DNA of 64,000 nucleotides from Allolobophora icterica (Eukaryota; Annelida; Clitellata; Crassiclitellata; Lumbricidae), in the NCBI GenBank assembly GCA_963556255.1, contig OY744604.1:91609062-91673061 (forward strand). The letters run 5' to 3'. The notes beneath the pieces were generated by a model. The model did no database searches. It saw nothing but the letters and a program-made list of their open reading frames with translations, and was not told where the DNA came from. Every line of letters starts with the position of its first letter. Positions within the stretch are counted from its first letter, which is position 1. The position numbers were made by a program, and so were the translations under genes. Shown here in pieces: positions 19,676-32,170 of this stretch.

Positions 19676-19681
19676 AACAGA

Positions 19682-20605
<924 letters not shown>

Positions 20606-21011
20606 TGTTAGAGGCCTCCTAAATAAGAGACGATTCTCTTTTGGGTTAAGGCAAAAGTATATTATTCAAAAGTAATAATAATCGACAATTATACATTTTC
20701 GAAAATAAACAGAACTAAACTCTGCAAACCATAGCAGCTTCAACAACGGCAGTCGAACAGGTCAACCAGAAGCCACACTCAAAGAACACGCAACTCTGTC
20801 AGTCGCAGCGGACACGAGCCAGAGAACAAAAATAATTACTAGCGGATTCTTGGCTTCCTAACATCAAAACAGCGTCTTGTCAGACCAGAGCATAAATTCC
20901 AAGCTCTCTTATACTATAATGTTTCAAGATTATATAGAGTTAGTTTCTCGCCAGGTGGCCGAAGCGTATTCACACATTCCTGCCACCTAATCAAGCAAGA
21001 CAGGCCTAACA
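20606..21011 (-). mobile_element. Probable solo LTR
   Basis: The segment has TG...CA-type ends with a short inverted match (TGTTAGAGGCCT at the left, AGGCCTAACA at the right). On the minus strand it contains a TATATAATC motif and an AT-rich end. No matching target duplication is evident, so the boundaries are tentative. Confidence 0.45.
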
Positions 21012-21084
21012 ATCCTTTTAGAGTCTGGACATAAGTTACACAAAACTAATGTAGCCAGTGATTTATTACAGGACTCCGTAAGAA

Positions 21085-21181
21085 ATGTCGTTTACGATCG
21101 TTTTCCTCGTGTGTCTGGTAACGTCCGCTGCTGCCAACACAACAACCGCTGCTGCTAACCAGCCAACTACTGCCAGCACAG
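21085..21181 (+). CDS. Copy 1, exon 1 (signal peptide)
   Basis: 32 codons plus one base, ending before the donor GTGAAG. A hydrophobic core FTIVFLVCLV is followed by an Ala/Thr-rich stretch. The intron start resembles those after the exons at 40829 and 46135. Confidence 0.75.
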
Positions 21182-22016
21182 GTGAAGATAATAGATAGTT
21201 ACATTCTCAGTAAGGAAAAAGTATGAAACATCCAAACTTCATATTTCAGTGAACAATAAAAATATTGGGCTTCCATGACCATGGGGAAACTAACAGGTGG
21301 CGCTCAGTTCATGCACCTTCAAAATATCCAACTAAAGTAATGGATTCCTACTGTTTTGCTCAAGAAAGAACTTCAAAGTATTTCGTCCTAGTGTGTCTTA
21401 TTGTGCGAGTTGCTTTGAGTTTCTATAAATGATCTATCACTCATTTACTGTCATGTTAATGACGAAGGTGACAACGATTTCGCATCTGAAAAACAGTTTC
21501 TAACCCTCTATTGTTCCAACAGTAAAATAATGCAATTGTAAAATCGTCTAAGTGTAGATCTCCAAAATTTGTCGGAGCCACAGAGAAGTCGCGTCGGAGG
21601 AGAGATCATTTTACATAACGGCGCTGCATAATTGCCATACTATTCCGACCACGGGATAAACCAGACAAAATAATATCGGATTCAAACATGATCCATAACT
21701 CATTTATTGCGCAGAGTGAAGCTACCATGTCCTCAATGAAAAGATCAACGTATCCCACACTGAAACCTCAGAACAGAGTAGAGTCTAGCAATGGATGAAG
21801 AAAATGCACAGATTAAAGAAATGCATTAACTACGAATTAAATTATGCATTTCTTTCTATTTTCAATGACTAAATTATGCCTATCTTTCTTTTTTAAATGA
21901 CTGAATTGTGCCTTAGGCTGATTTTCACCGGAATATAGGCCTTAGTACTTTTACCTGGACGTGATATACATGTGTAAACCAAAATGCGGTTAGCAGTTGG
22001 ATTAATAAAGGATATA

Positions 22017-22173
22017 CTTACTTACTTACTTTCTCAGTGCACTAGGCGCAGTCCTGTTACTAATAGTTCTTAATAAAACAGATCAAATTGCCCTACTTAC
22101 TTACTTACTTACTTTCTCAGTGCACTAGGCGCAGTCCTGTTACTAATAGTTCTTAATAAAACAGATCAAATTG
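22017..22173. repeat. Tandem duplication, about 83-bp unit
   Basis: The block TTCTCAGTGCACTAGGCG through CAAATTGCC, together with its CTTA tail, occurs twice in a row with no visible mismatch. This suggests a very recent duplication. Confidence 0.75.
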
Positions 22174-22333
22174 CCATGTGTGTTGTTTTATGTAAGATAC
22201 GGTATCTAGACACAAAAAAGTTTCAGATGAAGAATAAGTTGGGAATTATAATCTATCTCAGAGAGGTAGCCATGAGTGCGAAGAGTTAGCGATATCATTA
22301 TCTTAGCCTCGGCATATGAGGGCGAGTGATGAG

Positions 22334-22507
22334 CAGGGCCACCGACAGAAATTCCGGGCCCCTAGGCAGAGCAGTCACGGGCCCCTAAACTATCATTAGG
22401 TTTTATGAGAAAAGTTGATTGCGGGCCCGAACCCTGCCCCTAAAAAACGCCGGAAAAATCGCCGGGCCCCTCGGCATTTGCCCCTCTGCCCCCTGTTGGC
22501 GGGCCTG
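22334..22507. mobile_element. hAT-type MITE (174 bp)
   Basis: Ends CAGGGCCACCGACAG and CTGTTGGCGGGCCTG form an imperfect inverted repeat. A perfect 8-bp duplication GTGATGAG lies at 22326-22333 and 22508-22515. The interior is GGGCCCCT-rich and non-coding. Confidence 0.8.
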
Positions 22508-22549
22508 GTGATGAGTGCTATCATTCTCCGATTGATCTATACTCGTTAG

Positions 22550-22745
22550 AGCTTAGTTGAGCGCCTCTGAATAGTCGCCTTGAAGAGCGCGCTATATAAA
22601 TGTCTAATTGATTGATTGATTGATTAGTTGGCTAGGAGGTGCAAGTGGAGCTGAAATCTCGAAACACCTTTCTGCCTTGGCGGAAATTTGAACCCTGACT
22701 TCTCTCGGTTGACAGTCCGACACGCTAACTGCTAGACTACTGCAC
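22550..22745 (-). mobile_element. tRNA-derived SINE
   Basis: On the minus strand it begins with a tRNA-like head: a box-A-like TAGCAGTTAGCGTGTCGG, then box-B-like GGGTTCAAATT. It ends with ATCAATCAATCA repeats and GCGCTATATAAATG-like sequence, as LINE-mobilised SINEs do. Confidence 0.6.
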
Positions 22746-23132
22746 ACCCAGAGAAGTACTGATAAGCAAACAAATTCAATTGTTTCAAGCTTTATAGATT
22801 ACATCATATGCATGCCGCATTTATGGCAATCCAAGGTACCGAATCTCATTCCGTTTAAAGTAGGCTATTGCGGCTGAAATTACCGGATTTACCAGTTCAC
22901 GACGATGGTCAACACTATTATAATGAATGTACCTAATCTAATAAATCGTATTTAAATCCATGACTTCTATTGCGCCTAAAACATTAGTCAATGGTCGCTT
23001 TAACTGAAATCATTATAAAGCTTCCTAAAATGCACAATTAAAATATGTCCAGAGTCACTGTTATTTACATCTACCGAATGTCAGGCGGTTTAGTTTACGA
23101 TATTATTTTCTTGAATGGTTTTCTCACTACAG

Positions 23133-23305
23133 ATTGCGGTGAAACCTACTACTACGGACCGTCCGGAGTCATAAGTTCTCCCTATTATCCTTACTATTAT
23201 GGAAATAATGTCTACTGCGATTACTACATTTACGCTTCAACAGGAAGTTCTCTGTCGTTCATCTTCAGATCATTCAAAACTGAACACTGTTGTGACTTTG
23301 TTACA
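23133..23305 (+). CDS. Copy 1, exon 2 (CUB domain, first half)
   Basis: Phase 1 in, phase 0 out (donor GTTAGT). It has CUB hallmarks: the CG start, GPSGVISSPYYP, then YCDYYIYA and SSLSFIF, ending CCDFVT. It has the same length (173 nt) as the paralogous exon at 49544-49716. The Cys pair near the end is extra relative to copy 2. Confidence 0.8.
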
Positions 23306-23425
23306 GTTAGTATTCGACGATTTTGCTGTAGGTAGGCTGTAATTGGTTTAAGTGTGAAGCTATTTTTTGTGCTTCATCTTCGGTCAATATCCTTGTCAGG
23401 TTATTGCCAATCTCGCTATAGTGAT

Positions 23426-23595
<170 letters not shown>

Positions 23596-24463
23596 TGTAA
23601 CGAATCGTTACAAGCCTTAAGTATATTATTTTTATTAAGATTGTGAAGTCAATGTTATTCGCTAGAGGCCACTGTGGTAGTGCAGTACAGTGCAGGCAGC
23701 TGTAGCGCTGTGGCATGCGAGTCAACCAATGGGAAGACGTCACGTAGGCCGTGCTGGTTCGTGATTGGCTAGAGGTGATCACGTGCGAACTTTTGCGCCA
23801 TTTTGTGTGGCCTGTAAGCAGTTTCAGCCTAGACGTGAACGAAGAAGGAAGGAATCGGTGTCCTTAGAGCTAAGTTGAGCGTGAAATGGTCTTAACTGCG
23901 CAATAAGGGATTTTACGATTAAAACGATAGAAATTGTCGAAACTTGGGGACAATATTTCATCGTAACTACATCTTTGAAGATCGGGCGTCGAATTTATCG
24001 ACGGGCGTTCGATATTTCTTCGAATTTGGGGAATTATGACAAAATTACTTGGAGGCTACGATTTCAATGGAAATTGGTGCAACGGAGCTCCTGTGACCTT
24101 GGATAACCTTGACGTGGAATGATATTTACTGGATTTGACCGAGATCGCAAATATTGGCAATTGGGAAGAATATATCTTGGAAGTTCAGGGAGTACAACCC
24201 CTTATTCTTTTGAGTCGTATATTGAAATATCCAGCGATACTTAGAGAAATGATAGTTAGATTAGATACGTATAAAATTGTTGTGAAGCGATAAGACGATA
24301 GGTTAAGTTCATGTGCTCGATAAATGTACACGTTAACTTAGTCAGGAAACATACAGCGATAGATAAGTCGATAGTTTAGAATCACTTGTGCTATATAAAT
24401 GTAAATGAACATATGGCGATAGTATAAGTCGATAATTTCATTTCCGTTCAATAAATAATTATA

Positions 24464-26866
24464 ATGGAAGAAGAGATTTTATCTGAACACGAAACTAGCC
24501 GAACAGGCGACATTTTGGAAAGGGTGGTAGAAACCCAGAGAACAATTGTAGAGCGCCAGACAAATCAAGACTCTATATTAAGTGCGTTGGTTGAATCCCA
24601 ACGAACTTTTGTAGAAACTCAAAGGGTATTTGTAGAGCGCCAGACAAATCAAGACTCGATGCTAGGGGCATTTATAGAGCGCCAGTCGAATCAAGATGTT
24701 CTTTTGAGCGCATTGCTAAATAGTCAGCGAGAGTTTGTAGAATGCCAAGCTAATAGGGAGATTGGTCTTCAGACATTTATGGAGCGCCTGTTATCAGATA
24801 GGGTCCCTGAGAGAAGAGAGCTGAAGAAAGAAATTGAGTCTGTTGTGAGAGCGTCGAACCCTAGTGAGGGCTTGATACTAAGCCCTGCTGCGCCAGCAAC
24901 GGAAGCCGCGGACATGCCACTCGTCATCCATGGTAGAAGAATGCCTCAGGGACCTAGTATAATGCAACCGGACGTGAAGCCTCGCTCTCGACCTAGTAAG
25001 AAAAGGCGACAGCGGTTGCAGCAGATAGAGAGAAGAGAACAGGCCCACAGCGCCAGCAAGCTGGGTTCAAAACCAGGGCTTGTATACTCTTCAGATGTTC
25101 TCTCACAACAGCGCGGGCACTCGCTAGAGCGGGACGAGCACGCTACACTTGGTACCAGAATCGGGCTTAGAACTAGAGAAGATTTAGTTAGAACTACAGA
25201 AGAACCGAAGCCAGCCTACTATACAGAAGATAATGAAATTTTCTATAGAATGGATAGGGCAAACTTAATGGACTTAGGACCAGCAGAGTTAGAAAATAAA
25301 ATGTTTAACTGGGCTGTGCCTACACAAACAGAGATAGAACTAAATTCTGCTTCAGACGCGGATGCAATTGAGAGTCTCAGTGAAACTAATAGTACAGACT
25401 CTGATGTTAGTAATGCTAGGTCAACACAAAATGTAGATACTAAGGTTAACCCAGTAGGTGTAGATCAAAAGAATATACGATCATATACTAACCTGGAGTT
25501 TTCAGTTGCAGGTGTTGGTCAAAGCTTGGGAGAAGACTCTCGACGGCCAACAGTACGAGAAGACTTGGCTTCTCAAGTCTCTCAAGGGGGAAGAACAGGC
25601 AGAGATGCGCATCCCAGTCGTCATGTACCTGTCGACATGAGAGCGACCACCTTGCCTAGAACTTGGACAGAAACAAGGCCTACAGTTGGACAAGTCAGTT
25701 GGAGCCAAGATGAACGACTTCAAATGGCGAATACTCCTGTTTACGCCATGTCATCTGAGCCAAGAGTAGTAACACTTTCTCAGCATCTGCCTTCGTCGTC
25801 GCTGACTATGCCTCGATCTACTGGTGGACAAATCGAATCTTTGATGATGCCGTCAAAAGTCGCAGCGTCCTTTCCTCCTCAGTATGTTAGTATTGTTGAT
25901 GCAGGGGAAATGAATAAGTCAAGCAACATGTTTATGCTTATGCCTGTTCATACTCCAGACATTAATGGGCCTCGGATATCCACAGCTGCCTCAATGTCCA
26001 AACCGGAAGTTGTTTGCAACATGGAGCCAAAGCCTCAACAGAAGATGGTGCTTCAGAAAATAGTGACGTCAGTGGCAACCCAAACTGTTGTTCCTGATGA
26101 CTGTTTAATCGCAATGGAGAATAAACCGGTTGTGGCTAAAGTTAAACAAGCTGCAACGGGAGAAACTATTTCTACTGCGGAAGCTACGGTGAAGCCAATT
26201 CTAACGTCTACCTCGACGAATGTAACACCGGAGAGAAGTAGACAATGGATTAAGCTTGGTGGTTACGATGGTCGAACCCCAATAGAAGCTTTTCTTCGAA
26301 AATTTGAGGTGTGTTCGAGAAATAATGGTTGGACAGATGAAGAGAAATTAAACCAGTTAACGTGTTCTTTAACAGAACCGGCAAATCAGCTTTTATGGGA
26401 ATTCGACTCTGCTACTATGGTTACCTGGTCGGACTTGGTTAAGAAACTTCGATCTCGTTACGGAAGTGCAGAGCAAGCTGCGTTATATCAGACTCAATTG
26501 AGCACAAGAAGACAGAAAGATGGAGAGGATCTTGGAAGCTTAGTTCAGGACATTCGAAGACTGCTAACTTTGGCATACCCTGGACCACCGTCGCAACATA
26601 GTGAAACTATTGCGATACGTGCTTTCGTGGATGCCTTAAAAGATAAAGAATTAGCCTTGAAGCTACGGGAACGCGAGCCAGAGACACTTGATCAAGCGTA
26701 CAAACTTGCTTTGCGTTTGGAAGGCTATTCTCGAGTTGACAAGGACAATTCAGACCAATTTGAACGTCGACCGGCACGTGTGAAGGCTGTGAAGGAAAAT
26801 GATCCAAATTCAGAGTTGATGCGCAAGTTTTTAGAACAACAGAAACAGTTGGAGCGACTTATTTGA
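24464..26866 (+). CDS. gag: Gag protein of the LTR element
   Basis: The 800-residue protein would form the particle. The N-terminal 130 residues hold four diverged copies of a heptad-rich repeat (VETQRTIVERQTNQDS, VETQRVFVERQTNQDS and others) that should be a coiled coil. A low-complexity middle follows. Residues 585-770 (QWIKLGGYDGRTPIEAF, NGWTDEEKLNQLTCSLTEPA, then a YALKLALRLEGY-like end) match the retrotransposon Gag core. The stop TGA at 26864-26866 is followed in the +1 frame by the zinc knuckle and protease, so a +1 shift would join them. Confidence 0.85.
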   Translation: MEEEILSEHETSRTGDILERVVETQRTIVERQTNQDSILSALVESQRTFVETQRVFVERQTNQDSMLGAFIERQSNQDVLLSALLNSQREFVECQANREIGLQTFMERLLSDRVPERRELKKEIESVVRASNPSEGLILSPAAPATEAADMPLVIHGRRMPQGPSIMQPDVKPRSRPSKKRRQRLQQIERREQAHSASKLGSKPGLVYSSDVLSQQRGHSLERDEHATLGTRIGLRTREDLVRTTEEPKPAYYTEDNEIFYRMDRANLMDLGPAELENKMFNWAVPTQTEIELNSASDADAIESLSETNSTDSDVSNARSTQNVDTKVNPVGVDQKNIRSYTNLEFSVAGVGQSLGEDSRRPTVREDLASQVSQGGRTGRDAHPSRHVPVDMRATTLPRTWTETRPTVGQVSWSQDERLQMANTPVYAMSSEPRVVTLSQHLPSSSLTMPRSTGGQIESLMMPSKVAASFPPQYVSIVDAGEMNKSSNMFMLMPVHTPDINGPRISTAASMSKPEVVCNMEPKPQQKMVLQKIVTSVATQTVVPDDCLIAMENKPVVAKVKQAATGETISTAEATVKPILTSTSTNVTPERSRQWIKLGGYDGRTPIEAFLRKFEVCSRNNGWTDEEKLNQLTCSLTEPANQLLWEFDSATMVTWSDLVKKLRSRYGSAEQAALYQTQLSTRRQKDGEDLGSLVQDIRRLLTLAYPGPPSQHSETIAIRAFVDALKDKELALKLREREPETLDQAYKLALRLEGYSRVDKDNSDQFERRPARVKAVKENDPNSELMRKFLEQQKQLERLI

Positions 26867-27686
26867 AACACAACAAAAGAGGTTGGAGAAAATGGAGAAA
26901 GCCTTGGAATCCTGGCAAAATTCGTCAGCCTTTAGAATTCCTCCTCCTCCTTTTCAGCCGCAAGCTCAGCGAGAAGTTCCGCCTCGTTGGAGAATGGAAG
27001 GTGCGACCAGTTATTTCGATAGTGGACAAAGGAAAGACAATCGAAAGTCATGGCGGTCTACCAAGCTCTGCTTTGAGTGCAATCAACCCGGACACTTGGC
27101 CAGGTCATGTCCGTTTCGACAGAATGTTCCGACCGATGTAGATGGAACTCCGAACCAACAAGAACCGGCAAGCAATCGACATATTCAGGGATGCAGCAAC
27201 GCCTATCTCTCGTTGACTGTGAATGGAAAGCCTACCTTCGCATTACTGGACACAGGGAGTGAATTGTCCTTGACTCCAGCATCGTTGGTACGTAAAGAGG
27301 ATATGAGAGAATCCAGACAGCTAGTGAGAGCGGCAAATGGTTCTGAAATCCGTGTATTGGGCGAAGTTACTCTTAATTGTACGGTAGACAATTTCTCTTT
27401 TGAAGTCAAGTGTTTGGCCACTGAACAAGTTACAGAGCTTATAATCGGAATGGACTGGATGGAGAAAAATAGTGTTCTATGGAACCTCGGAGCGAGGTGG
27501 GTTCAGATTCAAGGCCACACTATTCCTATCCAAGGTCGACGCCGAACAGCAGTCTGCAGGAGGATAGCCGTGGCTAACAACGTGAAAGTTCCTGCTCGCT
27601 GTGAAATGGATATTAGAAAACGCTCGATCCAGATTCAAAGACATACTCGACCTACTCAAAGAATCTATGGAGCTTTTACATGCTAG
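26867..27686 (+). CDS. Zinc knuckle and retropepsin of the LTR element
   Basis: In the +1 frame relative to gag, codons continue from about 26862 without a stop. A CCHC zinc knuckle (CFECNQPGHLARSC) is encoded near 27067-27108. The aspartic protease follows: LLDTGSELSL with the catalytic DTGS, then the IIGMDWM flap-end motif. After about 267 codons the reading ends. The expected reverse transcriptase is missing and about 0.7 kb later the next LTR starts. The element could supply Gag and protease only. Confidence 0.85.
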
Positions 27687-28411
27687 AACCGGGTGGCGTT
27701 CTTCTCAAAATCCACGAGAATGGGATGCGCATCTGCCTTCTGCATCTGCCGTTGTCGAGGGGGGCATACTGCGACAAAGAAGCAAAGGAATTAAATTGCT
27801 TATTGTGAAATCATTGCTTTATGAATATGGTTGCTTTGTTAATTGCAATTTTATCTCTTGCATTGTGTGTGTTGGAGCATAATTTTTATATAGCGCTCTA
27901 GGTCTAGAGTTAATTAAGAAACCGGTAAGATACAGTGTCAACCTTACACTGTATAAGTATGAGATAAGGTAAGGAGATTTGAGAGTGATGTATTGCAATA
28001 ATGCCATTACCCTGTGCCTGTCACTAGAGAGTTGGTATAATGTGACATTCATAAGGATTTAGTTTTGTAAGTCTAGTTCTGCACCGCTTAATTGCGACTA
28101 TTGTTGAAAGTTGCGAGATGCTATGTCTCTTAGTTTTATTTTGATGAATAGGTATTTAGTTTATTGTTAGCATAAAGTGTTTAGATAATCGAACGATATC
28201 ATGTAAGAGATCTTTAACTCTTGATGTATCGGTGATAGTGACTCGAGACTGTGAATACGTTCAGTGATGCTTAGGAAACCTTGCTGTTAACTAATGTCAA
28301 CGTTGTAGTTAAGGAACCTTGAACTAAAATCTGGAGATTTCCTGGATGACTCTGGGATTGTTCCCAGCAAATTTCCAGAGTGTCTGGAAATTTGAGCTAA
28401 GTGGGGGAGGG
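27687..28411. other. Remnant 3' region of the LTR element
   Basis: Non-coding remainder between protease and second LTR. It starts with a short stretch that may still be the protease-RT linker and ends at the polypurine tract. RT, RNase H and integrase are absent, so a large internal deletion lies here. Confidence 0.6.
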
Positions 28412-29279
28412 TGTAACGAATCGTTACAAGCCTTAAGTATATTATTTTTATTAAGATTGTGAAGTCAATGTTATTCGCTAGAGGCCACTGTGGTAGTGCA
28501 GTACAGTGCAGGCAGCTGTAGCGCTGTGGCATGCGAGTCAACCAATGGGAAGACGTCACGTAGGCCGTGCTGGTTCGTGATTGGCTAGAGGTGATCACGT
28601 GCGAACTTTTGCGCCATTTTGTGTGGCCTGTAAGCAGTTTCAGCCTAGACGTGAACGAAGAAGGAAGGAATCGGTGTCCTTAGAGCTAAGTTGAGCGTGA
28701 AATGGTCTTAACTGCGCAATAAGGGATTTTACGATTAAAACGATAGAAATTGTCGAAACTTGGGGACAATATTTCATCGTAACTACATCTTTGAAGATCG
28801 GGCGTCGAATTTATCGACGGGCGTTCGATATTTCTTCGAATTTGGGGAATTATGACAAAATTACTTGGAGGCTACGATTTCAATGGAAATTGGTGCAACG
28901 GAGCTCCTGTGACCTTGGATAACCTTGACGTGGAATGATATTTACTGGATTTGACCGAGATCGCAAATATTGGCAATTGGGAAGAATATATCTTGGAAGT
29001 TCAGGGAGTACAACCCCTTATTCTTTTGAGTCGTATATTGAAATATCCAGCGATACTTAGAGAAATGATAGTTAGATTAGATACGTATAAAATTGTTGTG
29101 AAGCGATAAGACGATAGGTTAAGTTCATGTGCTCGATAAATGTACACGTTAACTTAGTCAGGAAACATACAGCGATAGATAAGTCGATAGTTTAGAATCA
29201 CTTGTGCTATATAAATGTAAATGAACATATGGCGATAGTATAAGTCGATAATTTCATTTCCGTTCAATAAATAATTATA

Positions 29280-30213
<934 letters not shown>

Positions 30214-30743
30214 AAGTATCATTATCATCGTCATCATCATCATCATCATCATTCTCAAAAGCTAAGGACAAAATTGATTGAAGATTGAAAATTTAAGTTT
30301 TAAAATGAGTGCAGCATGGCATAAGCGCCTAAGCAGAACGAAGAGACACATAGAGAGAATTTCCTACACGTATAATTCAGCACCCAGTAAGCGCAGAACT
30401 AGATAAGAGCAGACAGTGGATTGCTCCCAAACAGGGTAGCCTAATAGCGCAAGGAAAGGTTTGCTTAGTGATCTTTGAAAGTCAAATATGTGACGAAAGT
30501 CTTCTGGATCGGCCGCTTCTTTTGTGTGCAAGTAGTGTCGGTTACGAAACTATATAATAGATTAAGTAGATAGTTTTCCATGATCATTCGTGATAATTGT
30601 AAAAAATTTTATAAATCGTGATGTTTTCTTTTGAATTGTGGGGCTATAACCTGCTAATTTTGCCAAGATAATCCGTTTCACAAGCTACTTACTTTGAGCG
30701 AAGCATAGCAACAAAATATAAACATCTTAATTTTGTACGACAG

Positions 30744-30909
30744 ATCAGTTGCCCAACCAACTCGAGCTTTCCTCCACAACAATTTTCCGGAGAAATTTTA
30801 CCTGGCCCTGTATCGATTCCGTGGTGCAGCCAAGGATTAGTTCACTTTTACTCCGACGCCTCCGGTGATGCCACTGGATTCAGCCTCGATTACTACGTCA
30901 GTGAAGGAG
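30744..30909 (+). CDS. Copy 1, exon 3 (CUB domain, second half)
   Basis: Phase 0 in, phase 1 out (donor GTAGGG). It encodes ISCPTNSSFPP, VSIPWCSQG and a terminal GFSLDYYVSEG, paralogous to 50763-50934. Reading through the donor gives a stop a few codons on, which is not needed if the exon is spliced. Confidence 0.8.
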
Positions 30910-30949
30910 GTAGGGGTTCTAGATTGTGTTTCCAACAATAATTGATAGA

Positions 30950-31800
30950 TTTAGTTTCTTATTTCATGGAAACACTGAATGTAAAAATTACAGAAATGTA
31001 ATCCGCTAGTAAGGGAGCTCCTTCATTGCGGTTGGGGAGGAGAATGCCGGTTGCATCCATGCCTTTGTCTGCAAGTAAACACAACAATCGGGGGCTGGTG
31101 AACAGGTTATCAAAGATAATGTGATATGAACCACCAGGAAGTATTGGTAGATCTTCTACTGAGCCACCGAGACCAATGTCTTTGTCAGTCGTACCAGCAC
31201 CTTGGTATGGAAAGAACTTCACGATGTAGCCCAGACGCGTAGCTAACACCCACATCTTGTAGCCACCCACATCTTGTAGCCAAACCTGAAGGGCTTGCCG
31301 TGAATGTACTTGCTTGGCACCATGGCGACCATAATAGGGCACCATGCTTTCATCAGCACTAAATGTCTGTTCCGGTTGAAAGTTGGCGAGACATGCAGCA
31401 TTGATGAGATCCAACAGAGGGCGGACTTTTGACAATTGTCCTTTAGATCTAAGGCGTTGTTGTTGGCAAAGTGAATATTGCTCATGATGGAATTGAACCG
31501 ATTGCGAGACATTGCTCCAGATACCATCGTGTTGTGAACATCACCACTGGCTTCCCAATACATTGGGCAGCGGGGTAAAGGAGCATAGCCTATCTGCTGA
31601 TTAGAAGTATGGATATAAATAGCTTGAGCGCTGGAACGTCTAAATCAAAGTTCACTTGGCCCTGTTGAGCAGCATACTCATTGCTTTCTTTGCAAATGTG
31701 ATTCATTAGCTCAGGTATGAAGAACATTTCAAATAATGTTGTTGGTGACTTTGGACGGGGGATTCCCCATGGCGATTATTTGGACTATGTCATTGGAGTA
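30950..31800 (-). mobile_element. piggyBac transposase fragment
   Basis: The minus-strand frames 31563-31243 and 31435-30959 together cover an N-terminal part (PMYWEASGDVHNTMVSGAMS) and the catalytic region (FSADESMVPYYGRHGAKQ, YHIIFDNLFTS). The DESMVP-GRH signature marks the DDE domain of piggyBac. A 17-bp tandem duplication (CACCCACATCTTGTAGC, near 31249-31282) and frameshifts make it inactive. It lies in intron 3 of copy 1. Confidence 0.8.
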
Positions 31801-31859
31801 GTGGGCACTTGTATATAACTGTCAGAACATTTATAATGCATATAAGTCTAGTTGGCATT

Positions 31860-32170
31860 AACTCAGGCTTACAGGCTGCTGCTCGCCTCATAGAGGGCAT
31901 CATGAAGTTTGCCCATATCTCTTCTTACATCCGGGACTCCCTTCACTGGCTTCCCATTCACCAATGCATCCAATTTAAAGTCCTTTCCCCCTTCCCTCAT
32001 GCGTAACTGTCTTGTTGGCTCAGCGCCGCTGTATCTCAGGGCTTACTGCACCCCGGTTTCCAGTTTGCCTGGTCGGGCCTTTCTCCGGTCATCTGCCCGT
32101 GGTCACTTGGTAGTTCCTTGGATGCTCACTGCTACTGTCCAGTCTCGTAGTTTTGCGGTTGTGGGCCCTT
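31860..32170 (+). mobile_element. LINE RT C-terminus, left part (split by a hAT element)
   Basis: Encodes AAARLIEGIMKFAHISSYIRD, LHWLPIHQCIQFKVL and, after a frameshift, a piece ending SFAVVGP. This is the C-terminus of a CR1/L2-like polymerase. The rest continues at 34716 after the hAT element. Confidence 0.7.

Larger units (their letters stand above)
21182..23132. other. Intron 1 of copy 1
   Basis: It contains the end of a CTTA-tailed repeat at about 21900-22030 (also seen at 59402-59512), a tandem duplication of about 83 bp (22017-22173), a MITE and a SINE. I see no coding sequence. Confidence 0.6.

Noticed and set aside
22590..22745. Functional tRNA gene
   Set aside because: Box A and B are present but the cloverleaf stems are not, and the LINE-like tail marks it as a SINE.
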